From Enterococcus sp. 4G2_DIV0659 (GTDB lineage Bacteria; Bacillota; Bacilli; Lactobacillales; Enterococcaceae), in assembly GCF_002140715.2 (NCBI RefSeq), contig NZ_NGLE02000001.1, positions 3,344,317 through 3,408,316 of the forward strand: a DNA stretch of 64,000 nucleotides, read 5' to 3'. Under the pieces are notes generated by a model. That model was given only the letters and a program-made list of their open reading frames with translations, was not told where the DNA came from and made no database searches. The position numbers and the translations under genes are program-made. Shown in pieces: positions 29,321 through 38,395 of this stretch. Every line of letters starts with the position of its first letter. The stretch's first letter is position 1.

Positions 29321-30472
29321 ATGAAAAGTAAAAAATTTAAATTGATTATCGGTGGTATTGTACTAGGAGTATTAGGAGGAAGCTATTTCTTGTTTTTTCC
29401 TTCTTCAGACAATATGGAACCAGCATATAATGTTTTTACGTTAAATCAGCTAGATCCACTTCTGTTAAAAGGAGAAGTGAAGGCAACACAAACACAAGAT
29501 GTTTTTTATGATCAAACATTGGGAAGCATTGCTGATATTCCAGTTAAACACGAACAAGAGGTTAAAAATGGGGATGTTTTACTGAATTATCAAAATAGTG
29601 AGGCGCAAAATAGAGCGGACCAACAACAGCGCGCAGTGAATAAAAGTAGCATATCCGCTCAGCAAGCTGCACAAAATTTAAGCAGAGCACAAGTAAGATA
29701 CAATGAATCGCAAGCAAAATTAGACCAAAATACTGCCGAATATAATAGAGAAGCTGATCCAGAGAAAAAAGAAGAGTTGAAAGGAAAAGTTGAACAGCAA
29801 AAATCAGAAGTGACGACATTTAACAATGAAGTTATACAAGCTCAACAAGCACTTGAGTTAGCAAATACAGAAGTAAATGATGAAGCAGCTTCATTAGAAT
29901 CGGAACAAGGAAAAGTTACATCAACGGTGAATGCGACAATTGATGGGATTGCAATGGTCAATGAAGCAGGTAAAAAATCGCTAGAAACACCACTAATACA
30001 AGTATTAAGTAAGGCAAAACAAATCAAAGGAACTGTAACAGAATATGATTTTAATAAACTGTCAATCGGTCAAGAAGTTAGTGTTACTTCAATTGGATCG
30101 AGTGAAACGACTCAAGGAAAAATCAGTGCTATTAATCAATTGCCAAAAACAAAAAATAATAGCGATGCGGAAATCCCTACCTATGAATTTATTGTGGATG
30201 GAGATTTCACTTGGGCGTATGGTTCTTCTGTCCAAGTCTCTTTAAACCAATCACAACTGTTTTTACCTGAAAAATCTATCGTTTCTAAAGATGATAAGAC
30301 GTTTGTCTACACGTATAAAAACGGTCGAGCATCAAAAACGGAAGTGAAAGTAGTGGATCAACAAGGAACAAAAAAAGTTGAGTCCGGTGTATCAAAAGGA
30401 ACCAAAATTATTAGTAATCCTGACGAATCCTTAAAAGATAAGGCAGAAGTGCAGGTGGTTGAAAATGATTAA
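29321..30472 (+). CDS. efflux periplasmic-adaptor-like subunit (MacA/YknX, HlyD family)
   Basis: A 383-residue membrane-fusion-type protein for a MacB-like ABC exporter. An N-terminal transmembrane helix (6-26) is followed by a biotinyl-lipoyl-like part and a long alpha-hairpin (about 95-200) rich in Gln, Ala, Glu and Lys (QQRAVNKSSISAQQAAQNL). Beta-barrel domains make up the C-terminal half. ATG 29321 is chosen because AGGAGG (29305-29310) sits 10 nt upstream; the in-frame upstream start at 29270 has no ribosome site. Overlaps the ATPase gene by 8 bp. Such systems export peptides, antimicrobial compounds or lipoproteins; no substrate gene is nearby. Confidence 0.87.
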   Translation: MKSKKFKLIIGGIVLGVLGGSYFLFFPSSDNMEPAYNVFTLNQLDPLLLKGEVKATQTQDVFYDQTLGSIADIPVKHEQEVKNGDVLLNYQNSEAQNRADQQQRAVNKSSISAQQAAQNLSRAQVRYNESQAKLDQNTAEYNREADPEKKEELKGKVEQQKSEVTTFNNEVIQAQQALELANTEVNDEAASLESEQGKVTSTVNATIDGIAMVNEAGKKSLETPLIQVLSKAKQIKGTVTEYDFNKLSIGQEVSVTSIGSSETTQGKISAINQLPKTKNNSDAEIPTYEFIVDGDFTWAYGSSVQVSLNQSQLFLPEKSIVSKDDKTFVYTYKNGRASKTEVKVVDQQGTKKVESGVSKGTKIISNPDESLKDKAEVQVVEND

Positions 30473-31145
30473 ATTAGAGCAAATTAATAAATATTACACA
30501 TTAGCAGAGGAACGTTTACATGTTTTAAAAAACATCAATTTTGAGATTAAAGAAAAAGAGTTTGTCGCAGTAATGGGACCATCTGGATCTGGGAAATCAA
30601 CGTTGATTAACTTAATTGGTTTTATTGATAAAAAATTTGAAGGAACATATTTATTTGAAGGAAAAAAAATTACGGACTTTTCGGATAAAGAACTTTCAAT
30701 GATTAGAAATAAATCGGTAGGATTTGTCTTTCAAAATTTTAGCTTGATTGAGAACAATACGGTATTTGAAAATATCGAATTACCTTTGTTATACAATGGT
30801 TCTGCTTATACAGATACAAAAAAAAGAGTGCAGGAGGTTTTGGAAAAAGTTGGGTTAGGAGATAAAGGGAATAAATATCCTAAACAACTTTCAGGTGGAC
30901 AGCAACAGCGTATTGCTATTGCTCGAGCGATTGTTAATTCTCCAAGATTTATCATTGCAGATGAACCAACAGGAGCACTGGATTCCAAAACATCAGACGA
31001 TATTATGAAGTTGTTTCAAGATTTAAATAAAGAAGAGGGTGTAACAATTATTTTAGTTACACATAACCCTGAAATGGTTCATTATTGCGATCGTTTAATT
31101 CGAGTAAAAGATGGCGAAATTGTAGAAGAGGAGTTGGTTCAATGA
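30465..31145 (+). CDS. ABC transporter ATP-binding protein (MacB/LolD/YknY type)
   Basis: A 226-residue nucleotide-binding subunit with Walker [10 protein letters not shown], signature [15 protein letters not shown], Walker [17 protein letters not shown] and switch His [11 protein letters not shown]. The family includes MacB-NBD, LolD and YknY. ATG 30465 follows AGGTGG by 6 nt; the in-frame TTG 30459 lies too close to that ribosome site. Its stop overlaps the permease start (ATGA at 31142-31145), so the three genes form one coupled operon. Confidence 0.92.
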   Translation: MIKLEQINKYYTLAEERLHVLKNINFEIKEKEFVAVMGPSGSGKSTLINLIGFIDKKFEGTYLFEGKKITDFSDKELSMIRNKSVGFVFQNFSLIENNTVFENIELPLLYNGSAYTDTKKRVQEVLEKVGLGDKGNKYPKQLSGGQQQRIAIARAIVNSPRFIIADEPTGALDSKTSDDIMKLFQDLNKEEGVTIILVTHNPEMVHYCDRLIRVKDGEIVEEELVQ

Positions 31146-32347
31146 AGAATTTCGTTATTGGGAAGACAGCATTAAAATCAATTCTTAAAAATAAAAAGCG
31201 CAGTTTCCTAACGATGTTTGGTATTATTATTGGTATTGCGTCAGTGATCACAATTGTATCGATTGGGAATGGATTTAAGCGAGATATGATCAATAAAATG
31301 TCAATGACGAACACGAATGAAAACGTGACAAACATTACTTTTAACTATTTTGATGTATCAAATGCATTTACTGAAAATGAAGTATTTAAAAAGAGTGATC
31401 TTGATTTAATTAAAAATATCAAAGGAATAAACAAAGTAGATTTTTATAAGCCAAAGCAAAAACAAACAGAGCGTCAAATAGAAATATACATCCGTGGTAA
31501 GAAATTGACGAAAAAAATAGAACGTGTGGAGCAAACAACCGTGGAGCTTTTAGCTGGTCGTCAAATTCAACCCAAAGATAATGACACGTTAAATAAAGTC
31601 GTTGTACTTGATGAAGTATTAGCACAAAAATTGTTTGGCGATGCTGAAAAAGCTATTGGAAAAGGTTTTGAAGTGGGGAAAGAGATCTTTACGATTGTAG
31701 GAGTAAAAGCCAGCGAAAGCGGCACATTATCGATGGACAACCAATCACCACTCGCTTACTTTCCTGTAAAGAGCTATGACCATTATTTCCATAAACCAGA
31801 AAGTCAATCAATTTTAAACTTGGAAGTTATTCCTGGTGAAGATAAGGAAAAAGTCACCGCAGACGTTTTGAAACAACTGAATTTTAATGGTAGTTTGAGA
31901 AATACTGGTGAATATGAACAATATAATCCAAAATCAGATATTGATCAGATGGGCAGTATTTTAGATAACTTAACCTTATTTATTTCAGCAGTTGCGGGTA
32001 TTTCATTGTTTATTGCAGGAGTTGGTGTGATGAATATGATGTATATCTCTGTCTCTGAACGAACAAAAGAAATTGGTGTTCGTCGTGCTTTAGGCGCAAC
32101 AGAAATAGATATCAAAAAACAATTTTTAGCAGAAGGATTAACACTAACGCTGCTTGGAGGATTGATTGGCTATTTGTTAGGGATGTTGCTAGGATTGCTT
32201 GCTTCGATCTTTTTACCTTTCGCAGTCCGACCAGATTTATTTACGATTGCGTTAGCTGTGGGAATTTCTATTTTAATTGGTGTTGTATTTAGTTACATGC
32301 CAGCTTCTGCAGCATCTAAAAAAGATTTAATTGATATTTTAAAATAA
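31142..32347 (+). CDS. MacB/FtsX-like ABC transporter permease
   Basis: A 401-residue permease. One N-terminal transmembrane helix (KRSFLTMFGIIIGIASVITI, about 16-36) is followed by a large extracytoplasmic MacB_PCD domain (about 45-270). Three further helices form an FtsX core with NMMYISVSERTKEIGVRRALG, the conserved coupling region. The start is ATG 31142, overlapping the ATPase stop. Together with the two upstream genes this gives a MacAB/YknXYZ-like tripartite exporter. No two-component system flanks it, in contrast to BceAB-type bacitracin modules. Confidence 0.9.
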   Translation: MKNFVIGKTALKSILKNKKRSFLTMFGIIIGIASVITIVSIGNGFKRDMINKMSMTNTNENVTNITFNYFDVSNAFTENEVFKKSDLDLIKNIKGINKVDFYKPKQKQTERQIEIYIRGKKLTKKIERVEQTTVELLAGRQIQPKDNDTLNKVVVLDEVLAQKLFGDAEKAIGKGFEVGKEIFTIVGVKASESGTLSMDNQSPLAYFPVKSYDHYFHKPESQSILNLEVIPGEDKEKVTADVLKQLNFNGSLRNTGEYEQYNPKSDIDQMGSILDNLTLFISAVAGISLFIAGVGVMNMMYISVSERTKEIGVRRALGATEIDIKKQFLAEGLTLTLLGGLIGYLLGMLLGLLASIFLPFAVRPDLFTIALAVGISILIGVVFSYMPASAASKKDLIDILK

Positions 32348-32348
32348 G

Positions 32349-32397
32349 AAAAAAATGCAGTTTACTTCATAAGCATTGGAGAGGCTGCATTTTTCTT
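32349..32397 (+). terminator. terminator after the efflux operon
   Basis: Ten-bp stem AAAAATGCAG (32351-32360) / CTGCATTTTT (32385-32394), T-rich downstream. Confidence 0.8.
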
Positions 32398-32489
32398 TTT
32401 GACTCAGTCATCAAAAATAATGCTATACATGCTCTGTCAAACAGTGTACAATTTTTTCTATAAAGAACGAGAAGGGGAGTGCGGATAAA

Positions 32490-33617
32490 GTGATTCAAGA
32501 TAAATTAATCGACATTCGTAGAGAACTACATAAAATTCCTGAGATTGGATTAGAAGAGGTAAAAACGCAAAAAAAGTTAATAGAAATTATTGCTTCCATA
32601 GATAAAAGTTACCTTGAAGTAAAAACTTGGAAAACAGGAATACTGGTTTTCGTCCATGGCTCAGCACCTGACAAAACAATTGGTTGGCGTGCGGATATTG
32701 ATGGTCTGCCTATAACAGAAGAAGTGGTTTCAGATTTTCAATCAACACATATTGGTTTTATGCATGCGTGCGGTCACGATTTTCATATGACAATCGGTTT
32801 GGGATTATTGGAACAATTATCATTTAAACAGCCGAAAAATAATTACTTATTTCTTTTTCAGCCAGCAGAAGAAAACGAAGCTGGTGGGATGTTAATGTAT
32901 GAAGACAACGCATTTGGCTCTTGGTTACCAGATGAATTTTATGGATTGCATGTGAATCCGGACTTGCCGGTTGGTACGATAGCTACTAGAGTTGGAACGT
33001 TGTTTGCGGCGACCTGTGAAGTGCAAATTACCCTGAAAGGAAAAGGTGGACATGCAGCGTTTCCTCATGCTTCTAATGATATGATTGTAGCAGGTATGAG
33101 TCTTGTACAACAGGCGCAAACGATTGTTAGTCGCAATGTAAATCCAGTTGAAGGAGCTGTGGTGACTTTTGGCACGTTTCACGCAGGCACAGCGACAAAT
33201 GTTATCGCAGGAGTTGCTACACTTTCCGGAACGATTCGTACGTTGACAGAAGAGATGAATCAATTAACCCAACAGCGGATCAAAGAAATTGGTGCAGGGA
33301 TTGCTAAATCGTTTAATTGTGAAGTTGATGTTTTTCTGGATCAAAAAGGCTATGTTCCAGTAATTAATAATAAAGAAACAACAGAAAACTTTATGTCATT
33401 TATGGAGCACGAGGAAAGTGTTGTGTTCAAAGAAGCAGAAGTTGCTATGACAGGTGAAGATTTCGGTTACTTACTTTCTAAAGTTCCAGGAACAATGTTT
33501 TGGTTAGGTGTAGATAGTCCATTTGGGTTACATTCAGCAAAATTTGACCCCAATGAAGAAGCAATTACCTTTGGTGTAGAGCATATTAGTAGGTTTTTAC
33601 AATCATTAGACAAATAA
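32490..33617 (+). CDS. dapL: N-acetyldiaminopimelate deacetylase (M20 amidohydrolase)
   Basis: A 375-residue M20-family metal hydrolase. It fits the enzyme that removes the acetyl group in the acetylated DAP pathway, where DapH is the entry step. Metal and catalytic motifs: [16 protein letters not shown] (7-22), [10 protein letters not shown] (about 71-80), [11 protein letters not shown] (about 91-101), [10 protein letters not shown] (about 125-134), [11 protein letters not shown], and a C-terminal [16 protein letters not shown] start preceded by AAGGGGAG. It is 3.4 kb from dapH, separated by the efflux operon with its own terminators. Confidence 0.88.
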   Translation: MIQDKLIDIRRELHKIPEIGLEEVKTQKKLIEIIASIDKSYLEVKTWKTGILVFVHGSAPDKTIGWRADIDGLPITEEVVSDFQSTHIGFMHACGHDFHMTIGLGLLEQLSFKQPKNNYLFLFQPAEENEAGGMLMYEDNAFGSWLPDEFYGLHVNPDLPVGTIATRVGTLFAATCEVQITLKGKGGHAAFPHASNDMIVAGMSLVQQAQTIVSRNVNPVEGAVVTFGTFHAGTATNVIAGVATLSGTIRTLTEEMNQLTQQRIKEIGAGIAKSFNCEVDVFLDQKGYVPVINNKETTENFMSFMEHEESVVFKEAEVAMTGEDFGYLLSKVPGTMFWLGVDSPFGLHSAKFDPNEEAITFGVEHISRFLQSLDK

Positions 33618-33668
33618 AAAAATGGATCAAACGGTTGATACAATAACCATTTGATCCATTTTTTTATT
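33614..33668. terminator. bidirectional terminator between dapL and mscS-like gene
   Basis: ATGGATCAAA / TTTGATCCAT stem with A-rich and T-rich flanks (about 33616-33631 and 33650-33665), serving both converging genes. Confidence 0.88.
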
Positions 33669-34602
33669 TTAATGTAATTGGTGTATTTGGAATAGTGAAA
33701 TTAGCAGCGGATAGTTTTTTTACGTACTGAGCTATAAATACTTCTCGGATAGATGCTTGATTACCATTTAGCACATACATGGTTGTCCGAATAGCAAAGT
33801 TGCCGTTTCCAAGATCGACCATTCCGAAAATAGTTGGACCTGTTTGAATAACGTCTGAATATTTTTCTTTTAATTCCTGATTTACTTGATCGATAATCGT
33901 TGCAATCTGGTCATATCCTTCATCTGGCATAATCCGAACATCGATTAATACTTGCATATTTGAGCGGGAAAGGTTGCTTATTGTCGTAATATTTCGATTC
34001 GGAATAAAATGAACAGTTCCATCCAGTGCTTTCATTTGTGTCGTTCTAAGACCCACGGCAGTGACGGTTCCTTCTATACCTAGTGTTGTTAATCGGATAT
34101 AATCGCCAACATCCATTTGTTGTTCTAAAATGATAAAAAAACCAGTAATAATATCGTTCATAAAACCTTGTGCCCCTAAACCAATGGCTACCCCAGCTAT
34201 ACCCGCTCCGGCAAGTAATGAACCGACTGGGACACCTAAAACGGTTAATAAAGAATAGATGAAGAAAAAGAAGAGCGTATATTGAAATGCATTTACGATT
34301 AGAGTGTGTAATGTCTTTAAACGACTTTCACTTAACGCTTGCTTTTTACTATAATTACCATAGGTTCGATCGATGATACTTTTTCCGATTTTATTCAGAA
34401 TGACAAATAGTAGAATCAAAAATATAAGATAGAGTGCTTTTTCAATTATTGTTGCAATAATTTGATCCCAATTAATTCCATTCCAAAAACGCTGTAAGGC
34501 ATTTACTTTTTTTTCTGTTACCGTTTTTATATCAATCGCAGAATCTAGTGTGCTTTCTGCTGTTACATGAGAGGTTGATTGTCCTAAAAAAAACATGATC
34601 AT
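33664..34602 (-). CDS. MscS-family small-conductance mechanosensitive channel
   Basis: A 312-residue channel subunit. An N-terminal hydrophobic segment is followed by a loop and three transmembrane helices (about 55-75, 100-122, 126-150). The pore helix is Gly/Ala rich (LLAGAGIAGVAIGLGAQGFM), as in MscS TM3. The MscS beta domain follows (EQQMDVGDYIRLTTLGIEGTV) with the characteristic HFIPNRNITTISNLSR strand. It releases solutes on hypo-osmotic shock. ATG 34602 is preceded by a modest GAAAGAAAG. Single gene on the minus strand, divergent from ilvE. Confidence 0.9.
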   Translation of the reverse strand: MIMFFLGQSTSHVTAESTLDSAIDIKTVTEKKVNALQRFWNGINWDQIIATIIEKALYLIFLILLFVILNKIGKSIIDRTYGNYSKKQALSESRLKTLHTLIVNAFQYTLFFFFIYSLLTVLGVPVGSLLAGAGIAGVAIGLGAQGFMNDIITGFFIILEQQMDVGDYIRLTTLGIEGTVTAVGLRTTQMKALDGTVHFIPNRNITTISNLSRSNMQVLIDVRIMPDEGYDQIATIIDQVNQELKEKYSDVIQTGPTIFGMVDLGNGNFAIRTTMYVLNGNQASIREVFIAQYVKKLSAANFTIPNTPITLK

Positions 34603-34708
34603 TCCAACTTTCTTTCATCTGTTTTATGGATAGAGGGAAATAACTTTGTTGATTCCTTTAACATTATACTTGAATTTGAAAAAAAATGTCATTAGTTCTG
34701 TAAAAAGA

Positions 34709-34738
34709 TTAACAAATTAATGAAAAATGTGTTACAAT
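34709..34738 (+). promoter_or_regulatory. promoter of ilvE
   Basis: TTAACA (34709-34714), 18-nt spacer, extended -10 TGTTACAAT (34730-34738). Confidence 0.65.
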
Positions 34739-34762
34739 ATTCTGAAAATAAGGAGTGATTAT

Positions 34763-35779
34763 ATGACTTTGGATTGGGATAATTTAGGTTTCGATTATAT
34801 AAAAACCCCATTTCGCTATATTTCTATGTGGAAAGATGGCAAGTGGGACGACGGTAAATTAACAGAAGATAATACATTGCATCTGCATGAAGGTTCAGCT
34901 GCGCTTCATTATGGGCAGCAATGTTTTGAAGGATTGAAAGCATATCGATGTAAAGATGGCTCGATTAATTTGTTTCGAGTAGATGAGAATTCTAAGCGAA
35001 TGAATCGAAGTGCTAAGCGTTTGTTAATGGCAGAAGTTCCAGAAGAAAAATTTATTCGCGCTGTTGAAGAAGTTGTGAAAGCAAACGAAGCTTTTGTGCC
35101 ACCATATGGCAGTGGCGGAACATTATATATTCGTCCGTTACTAATTGGTGTGGGTGCAGGAATTGGCGTACACCCAGCACCAGAGTATCTATTCACTGTA
35201 TTTTGTATGCCTGTTGGTGCCTATTTTAAAGGTGGTTTAACGCCGACAAACTTTATCGTATCTGACTATGATCGAGCAGCACCGCAAGGAACTGGAGCAA
35301 TTAAAGTGGGAGGCAACTATGCAGCAAGTTTACTTCCAGGAGAGGAAGCAAAAGAGAAAAATTTCTCGGACTGTATTTATTTAGATCCTGCTACTCATAC
35401 AAAAATTGAGGAAGTAGGTTCGGCTAATTTCTTTGGTATTACAAAAGATAATCGATTTGTAACCCCGTTATCTCCATCGATTTTGCCAAGTATTACTAAA
35501 TATTCATTACTGTACTTAGCTGAGCATCATTTAGGGATGGAAGCGGTAGAAGAGGATGTATATTTGGATTCTTTAGATGAGTTTACAGAAGCGGGGGCGT
35601 GTGGCACAGCGGCTGTGATTTCACCGATTGGCGGATTTCAGACTTACGATAAGTTTCATGTGTTTTATAGTGAAACAGAGGTTGGACCAGTTACGCAGAA
35701 ACTTTATGATGAATTGACTGGCATTCAATTTGGTGATTTATCAGCGCCAGATGGTTGGATTAGGAATATACGGGTTTAA
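34763..35779 (+). CDS. ilvE: branched-chain amino-acid aminotransferase
   Basis: A 338-residue fold-type IV PLP enzyme that interconverts branched-chain amino acids and their 2-oxoacids. Visible: GQQCFEGLKAYRCKDG (about 44-59), RMNRSAKRL, IRPLLIGVGAGIGVHPAPEY, catalytic lysine in GTGAIKVGGNYAASLLPG, and a C-terminal FTEAGACGTAAVISPIG. ATG 34763 is supported by AGGAG at 34751-34755; the longer in-frame start at 34727 overlaps the -10 box. No other ilv/leu gene is nearby. The neighbouring 2-oxoacid dehydrogenase E1 genes lie 12 kb away. Confidence 0.93.
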   Translation: MTLDWDNLGFDYIKTPFRYISMWKDGKWDDGKLTEDNTLHLHEGSAALHYGQQCFEGLKAYRCKDGSINLFRVDENSKRMNRSAKRLLMAEVPEEKFIRAVEEVVKANEAFVPPYGSGGTLYIRPLLIGVGAGIGVHPAPEYLFTVFCMPVGAYFKGGLTPTNFIVSDYDRAAPQGTGAIKVGGNYAASLLPGEEAKEKNFSDCIYLDPATHTKIEEVGSANFFGITKDNRFVTPLSPSILPSITKYSLLYLAEHHLGMEAVEEDVYLDSLDEFTEAGACGTAAVISPIGGFQTYDKFHVFYSETEVGPVTQKLYDELTGIQFGDLSAPDGWIRNIRV

Positions 35780-35802
35780 AAGATGTAATATTTTAAACTA
35801 TG

Positions 35803-35842
35803 GAAGAAAATGACGAAAAGTTTCGTTGTTTTCTTTTTTTGG
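35803..35842 (+). terminator. terminator after ilvE
   Basis: Thirteen-nt arms GAAAATGACGAAA / TTTCGTTGTTTTC (35806-35833, one mismatch area) and a T run. Confidence 0.8.
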
Positions 35843-35975
35843 TTAAAAATTGGATTACGGATGATGGTATTGTTGGTTGGAATGGATATAAGTAGGGTTT
35901 AATATTTCTATATAAATAAAAAATAGATAATATTGATAATTATTTTTTATTATAGTTATATATTGAAGACTTATG

Positions 35976-35984
35976 TGATACAAT
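35976..35984 (+). promoter_or_regulatory. extended -10 facing into the invertible cassette
   Basis: TGATACAAT, upstream of the left recombination core and pointing into the NTPase gene. It lies inside the degenerate left arm of the left crossover site, so recombinase binding could affect it. The -35 is weak (TTATAT-like at 35956-35961). Confidence 0.55.
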
Positions 35985-36025
35985 AATATACAAATAACTA
36001 TAAATTATTTGGAGGTTTTTGAAAC
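35977..36025 (+). repeat. left inverted crossover site of the cassette
   Basis: Core arms CAAATAA (35991-35997) and TTATTTG (36005-36011) flank spacer CTATAAA (35998-36004). The 29 bases 35993-36021 are identical, in inverse orientation, to 39605-39633. The right arm carries the GGAGG of the NTPase gene. The outer left arm is degenerate (about 14-15 of 21 positions fit the other site). Confidence 0.85.
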
Positions 36026-38395
36026 TTGTTTGAGCAGCTTATAAACCATTTTGATGAAAATTTAATTAGGAAAATTGAAGGAATAGCTGCCTTAATTAGT
36101 ATTATATCTATATTTATTTCGGTATACTATTTTATACAAAAAAATATAAAGAAGAGAAAAGTTTTTACTAACTCGGATAAGCCGGAAATTAAATATTTTA
36201 CTGATAGGGAAGAAATAACTAAGGAAATATTTGAAAACATTGAAAAGTCTAGTAAAGGGGAGTTGTTTTCTATATATGGGCCAGCTGGTATTGGAAAAAG
36301 CGAACTTATGAAACTAATAAATTTAGTATTTAATTCACCAAAATATTTTGTAGATTCTGAAACTAGAAATTTCTTGCAAGGTTATTTACCTGATCAATTT
36401 GTACGGAAAAAATCTCAGTCATATATATTCAATTGTAAAGATCAAAAAATAAAAACGGTTTTTTCCAGTATTATTAATAGCCTAAATTTAGACATTGATA
36501 ATGATGCTAATATGGGGAATTTTGAGATCATATCGTCAAAAATATACAAAAAAACTAAACGGTGTGACCACATAATTTTTATATTTGAAAACATTGAAAA
36601 TAATTATTTAGCTAGTGACTTATTTGATTTTTTCAAAATATTAAATTTGTATTCAAAAAAAAATAAATATATATTTTTCATAGTTTATTCTAGCTTATTC
36701 TCACCTGATAATAGGAACAGTAGTATCCTAAAGAGGATCAAAGAATTTAAAATAGAAAATACTAAAGAGTTTATTAAAAAACATAATCTGAATAATTTAT
36801 CTGAATCGGAAATTAATGAAATTCACAAAGTTACTAATGGAAATTTGGAATTACTAAACATTGTAACTAAAATTGTAAAGATGGCTGGAAAAGAAGAGTT
36901 AAAGGTGATTACCCGTTTTTCAGATTTAGACAAATATTTTGTAGATTACTTAAATGAGGATATCGAAGCATGGAATGTGTTCAAAGCATATCTATCATTA
37001 TCCCTTTCTCAACCATTAATAGTTCCTTCTCAGATTAGTATATTAGTTGAGGACGGAATAGATGTAGGAAAAAATATGAGAAAACTAGCTTGTGCTGGAT
37101 TTTTAACTAAGGTAAAAAATACGAACTCAATGTATAGTATTTCAAAAGTAGTACGCTCAATTATGTACAATTCTGAATCTGCGGATATCATTCAAAATCA
37201 AGCTCAGCTATTAAAATATAATAAAAATGATAAACTTAATTTAGAAGAAAGATTTGTTTTACATGCATTATTTTCAGTAGAACATAACCATGTAGTATTG
37301 GAGACACTACAGAAAAAACAGAGAGAGAAGGATTATTCAATTGCTTTAGAGATTTATGAAATTCTAGATACAGGTTCTTGTTTCTCGGAACATTTAATAC
37401 GAACTTGTAAAGATTTTAATCAGATTTTATTCTGTATTTTAGAGGCGCTAATTGGTGCTGGAAACTATACACAGGCATCAAATTTAATAGATGATGATAG
37501 GTATAATCAATATTTTATTAATCGTAATATGTACATTAACGAGAGTAATCTAAATTTACAATTTCTTAATGCTAACTTAGCACACCTAAAAAATGATTAT
37601 AACTCAGCTTTGGATATTTATTCGCAAATGCTAAACTCAGAGGTTGTACAAAAAAATATATACTATAAAGCAAAAGTAACTTGGGGAATCGCACATGTTC
37701 ATCGTCATATTGGGAACTTTGTACAAGCGATTGAATGGTATAATCAGGCTATAAAAATTTGTAAATCATATGAATATAAAACTCTTGATATTCTAATTAA
37801 ATGTTTAAATGAATGCAATAGTATATATGTATATATGAACGAATTACCACCATTTTCTGCACAATATTTGAAGAAAATTGTGCAGAAAAATTCTAACAAA
37901 TTTAAAAATAAAGTTGCTGAGTTATCAACGAATAAGTATGAAGCAATCATGCTTGGAAAAGATAACGATTTTGATACTGCTATCAGTTTAATTGAATCAA
38001 CTTTAAATATTTATGAACAAACGTTTGAAAGATTGCGTTTTAATTTGTACTTTGAAAAAGGAGAACTTTTAAGGCGTAAGAAAAAATTTGAGTCTGCCGT
38101 TCAATTTTTTGAAAAAAGTTTTGATTCTTCAGAACATAATGGAGATAAAAATATAAAATTATATTCTCTTTTAGGTATTTTATTGGCGGAATTACAAGCA
38201 AGCCAATTTTATTATCATCAAAACAACGATGAACAGTATAAGTCACTACAAAAATGTTATGACTTATGTCATTATGATGACTCCAACGATATTAGATTTG
38301 AATTAGGACTAATTCATGTCAATAAAATCAAAACTCTGTTAGACAAGTCTGATTTGCAAAGTGAATTTTTCAGTGAGATGCTTCCTCTTTTTTAA
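36026..38395 (+). CDS. membrane-anchored P-loop NTPase with TPR-like C-terminus (STAND-like)
   Basis: A 789-residue protein I cannot name. Residues 16-38 form one transmembrane helix (IEGIAALISIISIFISVYYF). Then comes an F-T-D-R-E-E motif (58-63), like the box that precedes the P-loop in NB-ARC/AAA_16 proteins, Walker A GPAGIGKS (85-92) and a Walker B-like HIIFIFENI (182-190) with Glu where Asp is usual. From about residue 400 on there are repeated helical pairs of TPR character (NYNSALDIYSQML, HIGNFVQAIEWYNQAIKI, KKFESAVQFFEKSF). STAND-type ATPases often act in signalling or phage defence; this is an analogy. TTG start 36026 lies 10 nt after GGAGG in a sequence shared with the oppositely oriented gene. 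Codon use looks richer in ATA/AAT than the neighbours, which suggests acquisition. Confidence 0.75.
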   Translation: MFEQLINHFDENLIRKIEGIAALISIISIFISVYYFIQKNIKKRKVFTNSDKPEIKYFTDREEITKEIFENIEKSSKGELFSIYGPAGIGKSELMKLINLVFNSPKYFVDSETRNFLQGYLPDQFVRKKSQSYIFNCKDQKIKTVFSSIINSLNLDIDNDANMGNFEIISSKIYKKTKRCDHIIFIFENIENNYLASDLFDFFKILNLYSKKNKYIFFIVYSSLFSPDNRNSSILKRIKEFKIENTKEFIKKHNLNNLSESEINEIHKVTNGNLELLNIVTKIVKMAGKEELKVITRFSDLDKYFVDYLNEDIEAWNVFKAYLSLSLSQPLIVPSQISILVEDGIDVGKNMRKLACAGFLTKVKNTNSMYSISKVVRSIMYNSESADIIQNQAQLLKYNKNDKLNLEERFVLHALFSVEHNHVVLETLQKKQREKDYSIALEIYEILDTGSCFSEHLIRTCKDFNQILFCILEALIGAGNYTQASNLIDDDRYNQYFINRNMYINESNLNLQFLNANLAHLKNDYNSALDIYSQMLNSEVVQKNIYYKAKVTWGIAHVHRHIGNFVQAIEWYNQAIKICKSYEYKTLDILIKCLNECNSIYVYMNELPPFSAQYLKKIVQKNSNKFKNKVAELSTNKYEAIMLGKDNDFDTAISLIESTLNIYEQTFERLRFNLYFEKGELLRRKKKFESAVQFFEKSFDSSEHNGDKNIKLYSLLGILLAELQASQFYYHQNNDEQYKSLQKCYDLCHYDDSNDIRFELGLIHVNKIKTLLDKSDLQSEFFSEMLPLF

